Positions 26,173 through 34,899 of a stretch of DNA of 64,000 nt are shown one piece after another. The DNA is from an uncultured Verrucomicrobia subdivision 3 bacterium. GTDB taxonomy: Bacteria > Verrucomicrobiota > Verrucomicrobiia > Limisphaerales > UBA11358. The stretch is taken from positions 1 through 64,000 of the forward strand of contig CAIQWB010000062.1 in assembly GCA_903875465.1 (NCBI GenBank), read 5' to 3'. Made by a program: the position numbers and the translations under genes. Under the pieces are notes generated by a model. It saw only the letters and a program-made list of their open reading frames with translations, did not search any database and was not told where the DNA came from. Position 1 is the stretch's first letter. Each line of letters starts with the position of its first letter.

Positions 26173-27498
26173 ATGAAAAATCATCCTCATTCCCGCCGGT
26201 CGTTTCTTGGCACCCTCAGCGCGGCGGCACTGGCCGCTCCGTTTGTCACCTCCCGTCTCCTCGCCGAGCCGCCGAGCCAGCGACTGCGGCATGCGAGCTT
26301 TGGGGCGGCGGGCATGGCGTGGGCTGACTTGTCACAGATTGCCAATTGCGCGAATGTGGAGATCGTGGCCATCTGCGATGTGGATCTCAATCGCATGGAC
26401 GAGGCCAAAAAGCGGTTTCCGAACGCGCGCTATTATCAGGATTGGCGGGCGTTGCTGGATAAAGAGGCGAAGAATATTGATTCCGTCAACGTCTCCACCC
26501 CCGACCACATGCATGCGCCCATTGGTTTGAGTGCCATGCAACTTGGCAAGCACGTCTATGGGCAGAAGCCGCTCGCCCATGATATTTACGAGGTCCGCCG
26601 GATGACGGAACGGGCCCGCAGCAGTGGGGTGGTCACCCAAATGGGCATTCAAATCCATGCGGATGTTTATTATCGGCTGGCGGTGCGATTGGTGCAGGAT
26701 GGGGTGATTGGCAAGGTCAAAGAAGTGCATTCCTGGTGCGATAAATCCTGGGGTGACGTGACGGGCCGGCCGGAGCGCACTGACCCGGTGCCGGAGGGGT
26801 TTGATTGGAATCTCTGGCTGGGTGTTTGTGCGGAACGTCCGTTTCTCGGAAACAACTATTACCATCCCGGCAACTGGCGCAAGCGGCTCGACTTTGGCAC
26901 CGGCACCTTTGGGGACATGGGTTGTCACATTTTTGATCCAATTTTTGAGAGCATCGGCCTGAAGGCTCCCATGGCGCTTCGTTCTGAGGGGCCGACTCCG
27001 AACCGATGGAACTGGTCGCTCAATGGTCGGGTTCAGTTCACGTTCGCGGGCAATGAGCGCACGGCTGGGAAAACCCTGCCGGTCACCTGGTATGACGGCA
27101 CGGCCAAACCGGCGGCGGAAATCCTGGCGTTGATTGAGGGGGCGGATTTTCCCTCCGGTGCGGGTTCACTATTGATTGGCACCGAAGGTGTATTGCTGGT
27201 GCCGCACATGACCGATCGCCCGTCGCTGTATCCGAAGGCGAAATTCGCGGGTTTCAAATTTCCCCGCGTTAGCGGCTTCAAACACTGGGAGCAGTTTGTG
27301 GAGGCCTGCCGGGGCAATGGCCGGACCATGGCGGATTTTGCCTACGCTGGTCCGCTCACTGAAACTATATTATTGGGCGGCATTGCTTCGCGCTTTCCCC
27401 ACACAACTCTGGATTGGGATAGTCCGCGGTTAAAATTCCAACAAACGGAAGCCAACCATTTTGTTCGCCGGGAATATCGTCCGGGGTGGACGGTCTGA
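26173..27498 (+). CDS. Tat-exported Gfo/Idh/MocA oxidoreductase
   Basis: A 441-residue oxidoreductase with a Tat signal (SRRSFLGTLSAAALAAPFV), so it is probably folded with its cofactor in the cytoplasm and then exported. The NAD-binding start is RHASFGAAGMAWADL, which lacks the classic GxGxxG (it reads GAAGMA). EKP is replaced by YGQKPLAHDIYEVRRM, as in exported PVC members. The FGDMGCHIFDPIF motif supplies the substrate-site residues. It follows the DUF1080 gene by 15 bp. Together they suggest periplasmic oxidation of a glycoside to the 3-keto form and its hydrolysis. Confidence 0.88.
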   Translation: MKNHPHSRRSFLGTLSAAALAAPFVTSRLLAEPPSQRLRHASFGAAGMAWADLSQIANCANVEIVAICDVDLNRMDEAKKRFPNARYYQDWRALLDKEAKNIDSVNVSTPDHMHAPIGLSAMQLGKHVYGQKPLAHDIYEVRRMTERARSSGVVTQMGIQIHADVYYRLAVRLVQDGVIGKVKEVHSWCDKSWGDVTGRPERTDPVPEGFDWNLWLGVCAERPFLGNNYYHPGNWRKRLDFGTGTFGDMGCHIFDPIFESIGLKAPMALRSEGPTPNRWNWSLNGRVQFTFAGNERTAGKTLPVTWYDGTAKPAAEILALIEGADFPSGAGSLLIGTEGVLLVPHMTDRPSLYPKAKFAGFKFPRVSGFKHWEQFVEACRGNGRTMADFAYAGPLTETILLGGIASRFPHTTLDWDSPRLKFQQTEANHFVRREYRPGWTV

Positions 27499-27830
27499 AA
27501 CGAGGTTTAGTTCAGTCATAAAGAACGGCGACTGGTTGACCTGGTCGTTTAAGCCAACAGGAAATTCACGGGCAGCCGACATTGCTTCTTACCTAGAGTC
27601 AACCACGCTGGCGAATAAGGCAGGAGAAACTTGCAAGCGAGGTTGCACGCCTTTTTTGGGTGGAAAATCAAGATTGGCGTCCCAATTGCTAAGTAACTTT
27701 ACACGGCAATTGGGAATTTGGCTTTTTGGCATTTACTTTTGCTCAAGCAAGGTGCGCGCTCCTCGATCACCTCTGGTGCCGCATGAAATAGTTGAATATA
27801 TTTAAAATTACCTTGGAATGAGATTCATCA
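27499..27830. other. Intergenic stretch upstream of the LysR-UrtA regulator, 332 bp
   Basis: No gene supported. A 9-bp inverted repeat, CCCAATTGC (27681-27689) and GCAATTGGG (27706-27714), with a 16-nt spacer, is followed by AATTTGGCTTTTT. It could end the carbohydrate operon or be an operator. A perfect palindrome ATTCAT-CA-ATGAAT (27823-27836) covers the start codon of the next gene. Confidence 0.45.
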
Positions 27831-29978
27831 ATGAATGCAACCCTTGACAGCCGGCAATTGAAAGCCTTTACGGTCCTGGCTAAAACCGAGAGCCAAACCG
27901 AAACGGGACGTCAACTTTATCTGACGCCCTCGGCCATTTCCCATGCCATGCGCCAGCTAGAGGAGGATGTGGGGTGTCGGCTTTTGACCAAAGCGGGCAA
28001 AAAGATTGCCCTTACCGAGGCGGGCGAAGCGCTCCTATACCACGCCCAGCGGGCCCTCGAGGAATTGGAACAGGCACGTCGCACATTAACCTATTTAAAT
28101 AAATGGGGGACACGGAGATTGCGATTTGCGGCGGATGCGGTTTTTCTTTCAGCGTTCCTCGCACCGGTATTATTGAAATTCCACAAGGAATATCCCAACA
28201 GCCTGTTACAAGTGGAATCTTTTGATTCGGATGAATCTTTCAGTCGGCTGGAAAGTAATCATGTGGATGTGATTTTTACGGAAAAGCCAGCGGACCACGA
28301 AGCTGTGGACTTTTTCCCAATACTTACCGACCAGTTTTGCCTGATCGCTAAACCAGCGCATCCGCTCACCTTTAAGAGCAGTACACTGCGGGATGACGCT
28401 GGTAAATATCCCTGCTTCTTGATCAAGGGGTCCAGCCGGCAACGGAAGCAAGTGGAGGATTTTATGGCCAAGCAAAAAATTAATTTGCAAATCCTTGGTG
28501 AGATTGAAAATTTGGGCATCATCAAGGAACTGGTCAATCGTGGCATGGCCATTAGCTTTCTGCCGAGGTGGAGCATCATCAGGGAATTGGAAGAGCATTC
28601 GCTGGTTGCCCTGCCTTATGGGCGCGGCAGTTTTGAGCGCACCTGGGGTTTTGTGCATTCCCAGAATCGCACACTTAACCTGACCGAATCGACGTTGTTG
28701 AAACTCTGCCGGAAGCGCGCGGAGGAAACCGATCTGGAAGCTCAAGACACTGTCAAAGTCGGAGTGCTCCACTCCTTGAGCGGGACGATGGCTATTAGCG
28801 AGACCTCCTTGCGCGATATTTTGTTGTTTGCCTTTGATGAGATTAATAATGCCGGCGGCATCAAAGTGGGCGGAAAGTCCTTTAAAATTGACCCGGTTGT
28901 GGTCGATGGCGCCTCCAATTGGCCATTGTTTGCCGAGAAAGCCCGCGAGCTACTGGTGGAGGACAAGGTGGCGGTCACTTTTGGCTGCTGGACATCGGTC
29001 AGCCGAAAGTCTGTGCAGCCAGTTTTTGAAACGGAAAATGGATTGCTATTTTATCCAGTGCAATATGAAGGGGAAGAAATGTCCAAGAGCATTTTTTATA
29101 TTGCCGAAACTGTCAACCAACAGGCCATACCCGCCGTGGATTACCTACTGGCCCGCGGCCGGAAAAGATTCTACCTGATTGGCACTGATTACGTTTATCC
29201 CCAAACCACCAATTTGATCCTCTACAAATATCTGTTGTTGCATGGGGTTCTGCCTGAGGATATTGGTGGCGGTTTGCGCAAGGATGAATCTGGCAAGGTG
29301 ATTGCGGCGGGCAGGTATGTTCCTTTCGGCCACACTGATTTTCAGCACATTGTGGCGGATATTGCACGATTTGTGGCCGCCGGTGATGCTTGTGTCATTA
29401 ATACGATTAACGGCGATTCGAACATCCCCTTCCTTAAGAAAATCATCGCCGCAGGTTTGCCGTCGGAGGACTGTCCATTGGTTTCATTCAGCCTGGCGGA
29501 AGATGAGCTGCGCAGCCTGCCAACCAGAAAACTGGCCGGCCAGCTTGGGTGCTGGAGTTATTTCATGTCACTCAAAACACCGCAGAATAAGAGCTTCCTG
29601 AAAAATTGGCACGACTGGCTGAAAATTGAAAGCTACCCGGGTGTCATCAAGGAAAAGCGGGCCGTGGACAGCCCCATTGTGCTGTCTTACAATGGCGTTT
29701 ATCTCTGGAAGAAGGCAGTTGAAAAAGCCGGTACATTTGACGTCGACACAGTGCGCGCAGTGCTTGAATCCGGTGACATTAGCTTTAACGGGCCGGGCGG
29801 GAAGATTACGGTTCAGGCCAATCATCATTGCACCAAAAATATTTACATTGGAGAAACCAATAGTCATGGTCAGTTCAAGATTCTGGAAACGTTCCCGCAG
29901 GTGGTGGCGGAGCCCTTCGTTGCCGAGCCTTTCCTCATGAAAGAACTCAATCAAAAACTGGCGGTTAAAAATTATTAG
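27831..29978 (+). CDS. LysR-type regulator fused to a complete UrtA-like urea-binding domain
   Basis: A 715-residue fusion. Residues 8-67 are a LysR winged helix ([40 protein letters not shown]). Residues 93-297 are a LysR effector domain ([39 protein letters not shown]). From Asp306 to the end runs a full periplasmic-type receptor ([48 protein letters not shown]) that is about three quarters identical by eye to the UrtA encoded at 31766. There is no signal peptide, so the receptor part is cytoplasmic. It lies directly upstream of the urea operon on the same strand. Inference: it senses intracellular urea or an amide and controls urt-ure expression. Confidence 0.93.
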   Translation: MNATLDSRQLKAFTVLAKTESQTETGRQLYLTPSAISHAMRQLEEDVGCRLLTKAGKKIALTEAGEALLYHAQRALEELEQARRTLTYLNKWGTRRLRFAADAVFLSAFLAPVLLKFHKEYPNSLLQVESFDSDESFSRLESNHVDVIFTEKPADHEAVDFFPILTDQFCLIAKPAHPLTFKSSTLRDDAGKYPCFLIKGSSRQRKQVEDFMAKQKINLQILGEIENLGIIKELVNRGMAISFLPRWSIIRELEEHSLVALPYGRGSFERTWGFVHSQNRTLNLTESTLLKLCRKRAEETDLEAQDTVKVGVLHSLSGTMAISETSLRDILLFAFDEINNAGGIKVGGKSFKIDPVVVDGASNWPLFAEKARELLVEDKVAVTFGCWTSVSRKSVQPVFETENGLLFYPVQYEGEEMSKSIFYIAETVNQQAIPAVDYLLARGRKRFYLIGTDYVYPQTTNLILYKYLLLHGVLPEDIGGGLRKDESGKVIAAGRYVPFGHTDFQHIVADIARFVAAGDACVINTINGDSNIPFLKKIIAAGLPSEDCPLVSFSLAEDELRSLPTRKLAGQLGCWSYFMSLKTPQNKSFLKNWHDWLKIESYPGVIKEKRAVDSPIVLSYNGVYLWKKAVEKAGTFDVDTVRAVLESGDISFNGPGGKITVQANHHCTKNIYIGETNSHGQFKILETFPQVVAEPFVAEPFLMKELNQKLAVKNY

Positions 29979-30270
29979 TTCGCAACCCGCTGCCATCGAT
30001 GTTGCCGCTTTCGTTGTGAGGTCATACACAAGTAATCACTCAGGTTGGTGGTGCGGGCAGGGCGTGCATTGATTGTCGGTCGTCGCTGCCTGAAATGTTT
30101 TGTCCAGCTTGGTAAAAAGACGACATGATAACTATGTTTGCCAAGCAGGGGCGATAAACCACGCAGCCGGGGCGACCCACAAAACAAGCCTCGCCAGCAG
30201 CATGCCGACCGGTTTTTTGGGTGGTCCCGAAGCAAGCTTTCAACTTTCCATGAGGCCGGTTGCATTCATT

Positions 30271-30287
30271 ATTGAAAAGAATTCAAT
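30271..30287. promoter_or_regulatory. Candidate LysR-type operator
   Basis: Perfect inverted repeat ATTGAA-N5-TTCAAT, which contains the T-N11-A spacing typical of LysR boxes (T30273 and A30285). Further half-sites ATTCA (30264) and TTCAAT (30304-30309) flank it. It lies about 75 bp upstream of the predicted transcription start of the urea operon, where an activator would bind. Assignment to the LysR-UrtA regulator is inference. Confidence 0.45.
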
Positions 30288-30336
30288 CCAACGCTTAAAA
30301 ATATTCAATTATTGCCAAGGGGGTGGCGAACCAGGC

Positions 30337-30352
30337 TGGCATCTGACCTGCT
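30337..30352 (+). promoter_or_regulatory. Candidate sigma-54 (-24/-12) promoter of the urea operon
   Basis: TGGCATCTGACCTGCT has GG and GC exactly 10 nt apart, with TGGCA at the -24 element and TGCT at the -12. Two positions of the -24 and one of the -12 consensus differ. Predicted start is about 30363, 70 bp before the porin gene. Sigma-54 control of urea use would fit nitrogen regulation, but sigma-54 is not normally partnered with LysR proteins. Confidence 0.35.
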
Positions 30353-30432
30353 GGTGATCCAATCGTGCGGGCATTGGGCAAAAATCGCCCAAGACCATTT
30401 AATTAATCAAAGATCGACGTTATTGACATTTA

Positions 30433-31710
30433 ATGAAAAAAACTATGAAGAAAACCTTTGGATCCAAACCGGTCAACCGGGGCTTGGCAATCGGCGGGGT
30501 GCTTATGAGCGGTGCCGCCATGGTGCTCGCCCAAGATACGGGCACCTTGGAGAAGGAAAATCAGGATCTGAAAGCGCGCGTTATGGCGTTGGAAGAACTG
30601 GCCCAGAAGCAAGGCATTATGCCCAGTGGCACACCGGCCCCTAAACTGGTTTCCGCCGTCACGGACATGACCATTAGCGGATATGTGCAAGCCTCCTACT
30701 TCGGGAATCTTGATCATCCCGCCTCCGGCCGAAACGGTGGTTACCTGTGGAACAACAAGGATAACAGCTTTTCCATAAACAAGGTGAAAATATCTTTTGC
30801 CAGTCCGGCGGTCGTGCGGAGCGAAACTGACTGGTCCGCGGGTTATCGTGTTTCGCTGCTGGCGGGCGAAGACGCTCCCGTTTTGAATTCGGGCAGCAGC
30901 ACCACTGGTTTTGATTACTTGCGCGAAGGGTATGTTGAACTCAACGCCCCCATCGGTAAAGGGTTGAAGATTGAAGCCGGCGAGTTAATTTCCCTGTTGA
31001 ATTGGGAATCGGGCGATGGCGGCGCGGCCAATCCGAATTTCTCCCAGGGCTACCAATGGTTTTATACCGGCAATGGGCCGGCAGCCGGCGTGCAACTCGA
31101 TTATGCCTTCACCGACTGGCTGGATGCCAAATTTCGGGTCAGCAATGGGCTGTATCAAGGTCCGGTGGATGCCAATCAGGGCAAATCCATCATGGGCAGC
31201 CTGAATTTCACCCCTTGCAAGGATGCTTGGTTTAACGTCATTGGCTTTGCCGGAGACGGCTCTGGCAGTACTTTGAGTGTTAATGGCGCCTCCATCATTG
31301 GTGGTTATCAGGTAACTTCACAGCTCGGCACGGGCTTCGAGGCCGACTATTTTGACTTCCATAAGGATAACAGCACGAGTGCCGAACTCTGGTCAGTGGG
31401 TGGTTGGGCTTGGTACGACTTTACCTCCAAGGTGGGGGTTGCTCTCCGCGCGGAATTCCTGAATGACCAGGATGGTTGGGGACTGAATACCACCTTTGGA
31501 GCCCCGACTCCTTTCGGTACCGGCTCAGGCATCACCTCGACCGGCAGTCAGGGAGAATTGGAAAGCTTCACCTTCACTTTCAATCTCCATCCTACAGCGG
31601 CCCTCAAAATCCAGCCGGAAATCCGTTACAACCACACCTCCTATGCCGGTGGATTTGGCGGCAAGCGCGACCAGGTCATCATCGGTGCCGGGGCTTCCTA
31701 TCTGTTCTAA
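30433..31710 (+). CDS. Outer-membrane beta-barrel porin (BBP2-like)
   Basis: A 425-residue outer-membrane protein. Signal peptide (RGLAIGGVLMSGAAMVLAQ, cut near residue 34), then a short coiled-coil (LEKENQDLKARVMALEELAQ) as in S-layer-anchored or trimeric porins, then a barrel of alternating strands starting TISGYVQASYFGNLD and ending in IGAGASYLF with a terminal phenylalanine. It resembles the putative beta-barrel porin-2 family. As the first gene of the urt-ure operon it probably provides a diffusion channel for urea or related small amides. A second in-frame ATG at 30445 is possible. Confidence 0.82.
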   Translation: MKKTMKKTFGSKPVNRGLAIGGVLMSGAAMVLAQDTGTLEKENQDLKARVMALEELAQKQGIMPSGTPAPKLVSAVTDMTISGYVQASYFGNLDHPASGRNGGYLWNNKDNSFSINKVKISFASPAVVRSETDWSAGYRVSLLAGEDAPVLNSGSSTTGFDYLREGYVELNAPIGKGLKIEAGELISLLNWESGDGGAANPNFSQGYQWFYTGNGPAAGVQLDYAFTDWLDAKFRVSNGLYQGPVDANQGKSIMGSLNFTPCKDAWFNVIGFAGDGSGSTLSVNGASIIGGYQVTSQLGTGFEADYFDFHKDNSTSAELWSVGGWAWYDFTSKVGVALRAEFLNDQDGWGLNTTFGAPTPFGTGSGITSTGSQGELESFTFTFNLHPTAALKIQPEIRYNHTSYAGGFGGKRDQVIIGAGASYLF

Positions 31711-31765
31711 AACTTAAATCGAAATTTCAAAACCAATTCTATTTAAACCATATTTCAGTCATTTT

Positions 31766-33049
31766 ATGAATAAATATCTGCACAGTTTAATGGGCCTGAC
31801 GGCAGGCCTGAGCCTGACCAGCAGTGTCCTCGCCGATGACACGGTCAAAGTCGGCGTGTTGCACTCCTTGAGTGGCACCATGGCCATTAGCGAAACCTCG
31901 CTGCGGGACGTCCTGCTCTATGCCTTCGACGAAATTAACACGGCCGGCGGCATCAAAGTGGGGGACAAATCTTACAAAATCGAACCGGTGGTGGTGGACG
32001 GCGCCTCCAACTGGCCGCTCTTTGCCGAAAAAGCCAAGCAACTGCTCGAAGAGGACAAAGTGGCGGTGACCTTTGGCTGCTGGACCTCGGTGAGCCGGAA
32101 ATCTGTGCTGCCCGTGTATGAAAAGGATAACGGACTGCTCTTTTACCCGGTGCAATACGAGGGTGAAGAGCTGTCCAAGAACATTTTCTATACGGCCGAA
32201 GCCGTGAATCAACAGGCCACGCCGGCGGTTGATTACCTGCTCGCCCAGGGCAAGAAGAAGTTTTACCTGATCGGCACGGACTACGTGTACCCCCAAACCA
32301 CTGATCTTATTCTTTACAAATACCTGTTGTTGCACGGGATCACCATTGAAAATATTGGCGGCGGTTTGCGCAAAGACGCAGATGGCAAGGTCATTTCCGC
32401 CGGCAAATACGTTCCGTTTGGTCACACCGACTTCCAGCAGATTGTCGCGGAAATCAAGCAGTTCGCCGCCAGTGGGGATGCGTGCGTGATCAACACCATC
32501 AATGGTGATTCAAACGTGCCCTTCTTCAAGGAAATCGTTGCCGCCGGCCTGACCCCGAGCGATTGCCCGGTGGTTTCATTCAGTCTCGCGGAGGACGAAT
32601 TGCGCAGCATGCCCACCAAGGACATGGTTGGTGAATTAGGTTGCTGGACCTATTTCATGTCCCTCACCACGCCGGAAAACACCGCCTTCATGAAAAGTTG
32701 GTTTGACTGGCTGGGCACCCAAACCCATCCCGGTGTAATCAAGGAAAAGCGGGCGGTGGACAGCCCCATGGTGCTTTCCTACGACGGCGTTTATTTGTGG
32801 AAACAAGCGGTGGAAAAAGCCGGCTCCTTCGACGTGGACAAAGTGCGTGCCGCTTTGGAAACGGGCACGGATAGTTTTGCCGGTCCCGGTGGAAAAATTA
32901 CGATGCAAGCCAACCACCATGCCACAAAGAACGTATACATTGGGGAAACCAAGGCTAATGGCCAGTTCAAGATTGTCCAAACCTTTGACCAGGTTTACGG
33001 CGAGCCCTTCATGTTGAAGGGCTTGGACGCGAAGCTGGGGGCGAAATAA
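31766..33049 (+). CDS. urtA: Urea ABC transporter substrate-binding protein
   Basis: A 427-residue periplasmic receptor. Signal peptide of 24 residues ending SVLA, mature start [20 protein letters not shown]. UrtA signatures include [60 protein letters not shown] and a long CHPGVIKE-type segment ([15 protein letters not shown]). It belongs to the leucine/amide-binding family that includes AmiC. It hands urea to UrtBC. It is a close paralogue of the C-terminal half of the upstream regulator. A terminator-like hairpin follows before urtB, which may give it a higher transcript level than the permease genes. Confidence 0.96.
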   Translation: MNKYLHSLMGLTAGLSLTSSVLADDTVKVGVLHSLSGTMAISETSLRDVLLYAFDEINTAGGIKVGDKSYKIEPVVVDGASNWPLFAEKAKQLLEEDKVAVTFGCWTSVSRKSVLPVYEKDNGLLFYPVQYEGEELSKNIFYTAEAVNQQATPAVDYLLAQGKKKFYLIGTDYVYPQTTDLILYKYLLLHGITIENIGGGLRKDADGKVISAGKYVPFGHTDFQQIVAEIKQFAASGDACVINTINGDSNVPFFKEIVAAGLTPSDCPVVSFSLAEDELRSMPTKDMVGELGCWTYFMSLTTPENTAFMKSWFDWLGTQTHPGVIKEKRAVDSPMVLSYDGVYLWKQAVEKAGSFDVDKVRAALETGTDSFAGPGGKITMQANHHATKNVYIGETKANGQFKIVQTFDQVYGEPFMLKGLDAKLGAK

Positions 33050-33053
33050 TTAG

Positions 33054-33093
33054 TGTTAGTTGTTTGTTCCGAAATGTTGATTGTTAGTTGTTT
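33054..33093 (+). repeat. 12-bp direct repeat between urtA and urtB
   Basis: TGTTAGTTGTTT occurs at 33054-33065 and again at 33082-33093, directly after the urtA stop and before the hairpin at 33104. No function assigned. Confidence 0.5.
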
Positions 33094-33103
33094 AACTTGT
33101 TTG

Positions 33104-33131
33104 GGGGCGGAGCCAGGGCTCCGCCCCTTTT
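33104..33131 (+). terminator. Attenuator-like hairpin between urtA and urtB
   Basis: GGGGCGGAGCC (33104-33114) pairs with GGCTCCGCCCC (33117-33127), followed by TTTT (33128-33131). The urtB ATG is only 9 nt after it. The stem is strong enough for a rho-independent terminator and also covers the place where a ribosome-binding site would be expected. Confidence 0.65.
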
Positions 33132-33139
33132 ATAATAGG

Positions 33140-34891
33140 ATGAAATCTCTGCGCAAATATCTGGCCATATTAACGTGGTGTGCCGCTGCGGGTCTGGCCC
33201 TGGCCGCCGACTCGGGCGGGCCGGACTCACCCGCTATTCGCAAAGAATTGGTGCAGGTGATTCTGGGCATCGATGGTGACCGGCAAACATTGCTCAATGA
33301 TTTGAGCGAGACGGGTTCTAAACTGGTCGGAGATACGCTCCTGGCCTGGACCCGCGGCAGTATTTATCTGTATCCATCGCCCGATGGCACCAAGCAGCCC
33401 GTGCTGTTGGAGGATGCCCAGGACGCGACTGGCAAAGCCCGGGCCATTCGCCTCAGTGACGGTGAATTTTTGAAAGATGCCGCCGGCAAGGAATTGCGCT
33501 TTGGGGATAACGATTTGATTGCCGCCGATACTGATATGCGTTTACGCAGTGCCATTAGGCAGACTGTAGACACCCTGGCGCTGGCCAGTCCGGACAAAGA
33601 CGCGCGCTTCTCCGCCGTTACCAAGCTGGGCAACTCCCAGAAGAGCATGTACGTACCCATCCTGCAGGCGCGTCTCACCAAAGAAACCGATTCAACAGTC
33701 AAGCGTGCCATTCTGGAAGGCATTGCCTCCCTGCAAATCGGCGATCGGGATCCCCAAGTTCAAATTGCTGCCGTCGGGCATTTGGCGGCGCTGCATTCCA
33801 TTGGCAATCTTGAGACACTGCAAAAACTTGCGGCCTCGCCCAAAACGGATCCCCAACTGATCAAAGCGGCCAACGCGGCCGTGGGGTCGATTCAGAGCCA
33901 CATCTGGTGGGTCAATTTTTTTGGCACTATTTTCCGCGGCATCAGCTTGGGTTCGATTTTGTTGGTGGTCGCCCTGGGGTTGGCCATTACCTTCGGCTTG
34001 ATGGGGGTCATCAACATGGCCCACGGCGAAATGATCGCCATAGGTGCCTACACTAGCTATGTGGTGCAAAACTTATTTGGCACCGGTTTTGCGTTTGCCA
34101 TTAACCTGCCGTTCAGCTTCATGGGCAAACAACTTGGCTTCAGCCTCAGCCTCCCAGGCTTGAATGCCACTGGTTGGTTCTATCAAAGCTACTTTCTCTT
34201 TGTGTTGCCCCTTAGCTTTCTGGCGGCTGCGCTCGCCGGCTTGGTTCTGGAGCGGGCGGTGATTCAGTTTCTCTACCGTCGGCCGCTCGAATCCCTCCTG
34301 GCCACCTGGGGTGTTTCCCTCGTCATGCAACAGTTGTTCCGGATGGTTTTTGGTGCCAACAACGTCCAAGTTAATTCCCCCACCTGGTTGCTCGGCCATT
34401 GTACTTTGAATGATGTTTCCTTTGGTTATAACCGCCTGTTTGTAATTGGTTTTGCGATCATGATCGTGCTCGGCACCTGGCTTTTGCTTGCCAAGACGCC
34501 GCTGGGTTTGTTGATTCGTGCGGTGATGCAGAACCGCTCCATGGCCTCCTGCATGGGCGTGCGCACCACCCGGGTAAACATGTTAACTTTTGCCTTTGGT
34601 TCGGGCCTGGCGGGCCTGGCCGGAGCCTTCCTTTCGCAAATCGGCAATGTCGGCCCGAGTCTGGGGCAAAGTTATATCGTGGACAGTTTCATGACCGTGG
34701 TGGTGGGAGGCGTGGGCAGCATTATTGGCACCGTTTATTCTGCGCTTGGCATCGGCACTGCTGACCAAGTGCTACAACAGTTGCTGGGCTCGCCGGTGCT
34801 GGGAAAAATTATTGTTCTGACGTGCATCATTCTGTTCCTCCAATGGAAACCCGGCGGGCTGTTTGCCATTCGGGGCCGTAGTCTTGATTAG
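33140..34891 (+). CDS. urtB: Urea ABC transporter permease UrtB
   Basis: A 583-residue permease. The start at 33140 opens a signal sequence (YLAILTWCAAAGLALAADS); a GTG at 33053 is in frame but lies across the hairpin. Residues 25-275 form the helical extracytoplasmic region normal for UrtB, with HEAT-like segments (FSAVTKLGNSQKSMYVPILQ). From residue 290 the permease domain has about eight helices and the LivH/UrtB marks GLMGVINMAHGEMIAIGAYT and RTTRVNMLTFAFGSGLAGLA. It pairs with UrtC to form the urea channel in the inner membrane. No Shine-Dalgarno sequence is visible; see the hairpin at 33104. Confidence 0.93.
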   Translation: MKSLRKYLAILTWCAAAGLALAADSGGPDSPAIRKELVQVILGIDGDRQTLLNDLSETGSKLVGDTLLAWTRGSIYLYPSPDGTKQPVLLEDAQDATGKARAIRLSDGEFLKDAAGKELRFGDNDLIAADTDMRLRSAIRQTVDTLALASPDKDARFSAVTKLGNSQKSMYVPILQARLTKETDSTVKRAILEGIASLQIGDRDPQVQIAAVGHLAALHSIGNLETLQKLAASPKTDPQLIKAANAAVGSIQSHIWWVNFFGTIFRGISLGSILLVVALGLAITFGLMGVINMAHGEMIAIGAYTSYVVQNLFGTGFAFAINLPFSFMGKQLGFSLSLPGLNATGWFYQSYFLFVLPLSFLAAALAGLVLERAVIQFLYRRPLESLLATWGVSLVMQQLFRMVFGANNVQVNSPTWLLGHCTLNDVSFGYNRLFVIGFAIMIVLGTWLLLAKTPLGLLIRAVMQNRSMASCMGVRTTRVNMLTFAFGSGLAGLAGAFLSQIGNVGPSLGQSYIVDSFMTVVVGGVGSIIGTVYSALGIGTADQVLQQLLGSPVLGKIIVLTCIILFLQWKPGGLFAIRGRSLD

Positions 34892-34899
34892 AGTAATCT

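Larger units (their letters stand above)
29979..30432. other. Regulator-operon intergenic region, 454 bp
   Basis: No gene supported on either strand. It holds the candidate operator (30271-30287), the candidate -24/-12 promoter (30337-30352) and a leader with a 6-bp hairpin (TTGGGC 30374-30379, GCCCAA 30387-30392). Confidence 0.5.

Noticed and set aside
27700-27790. NtrC-type binding site (CACC-TCT-GGTG near 27767).
   Set aside because: Spacing between arms is 3 nt instead of the 5 seen in the NtrC consensus, and only one copy is present.
27461-27805. 114-codon frame at the end of the oxidoreductase.
   Set aside because: It overlaps the 3' end of a secure gene, then runs across the inverted repeat; no domain or start signal.
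29975-30265. Minus-strand frame in the regulator-operon gap.
   Set aside because: Arg/Ser-rich, no domain, and it would cover the candidate operator region only in antisense.
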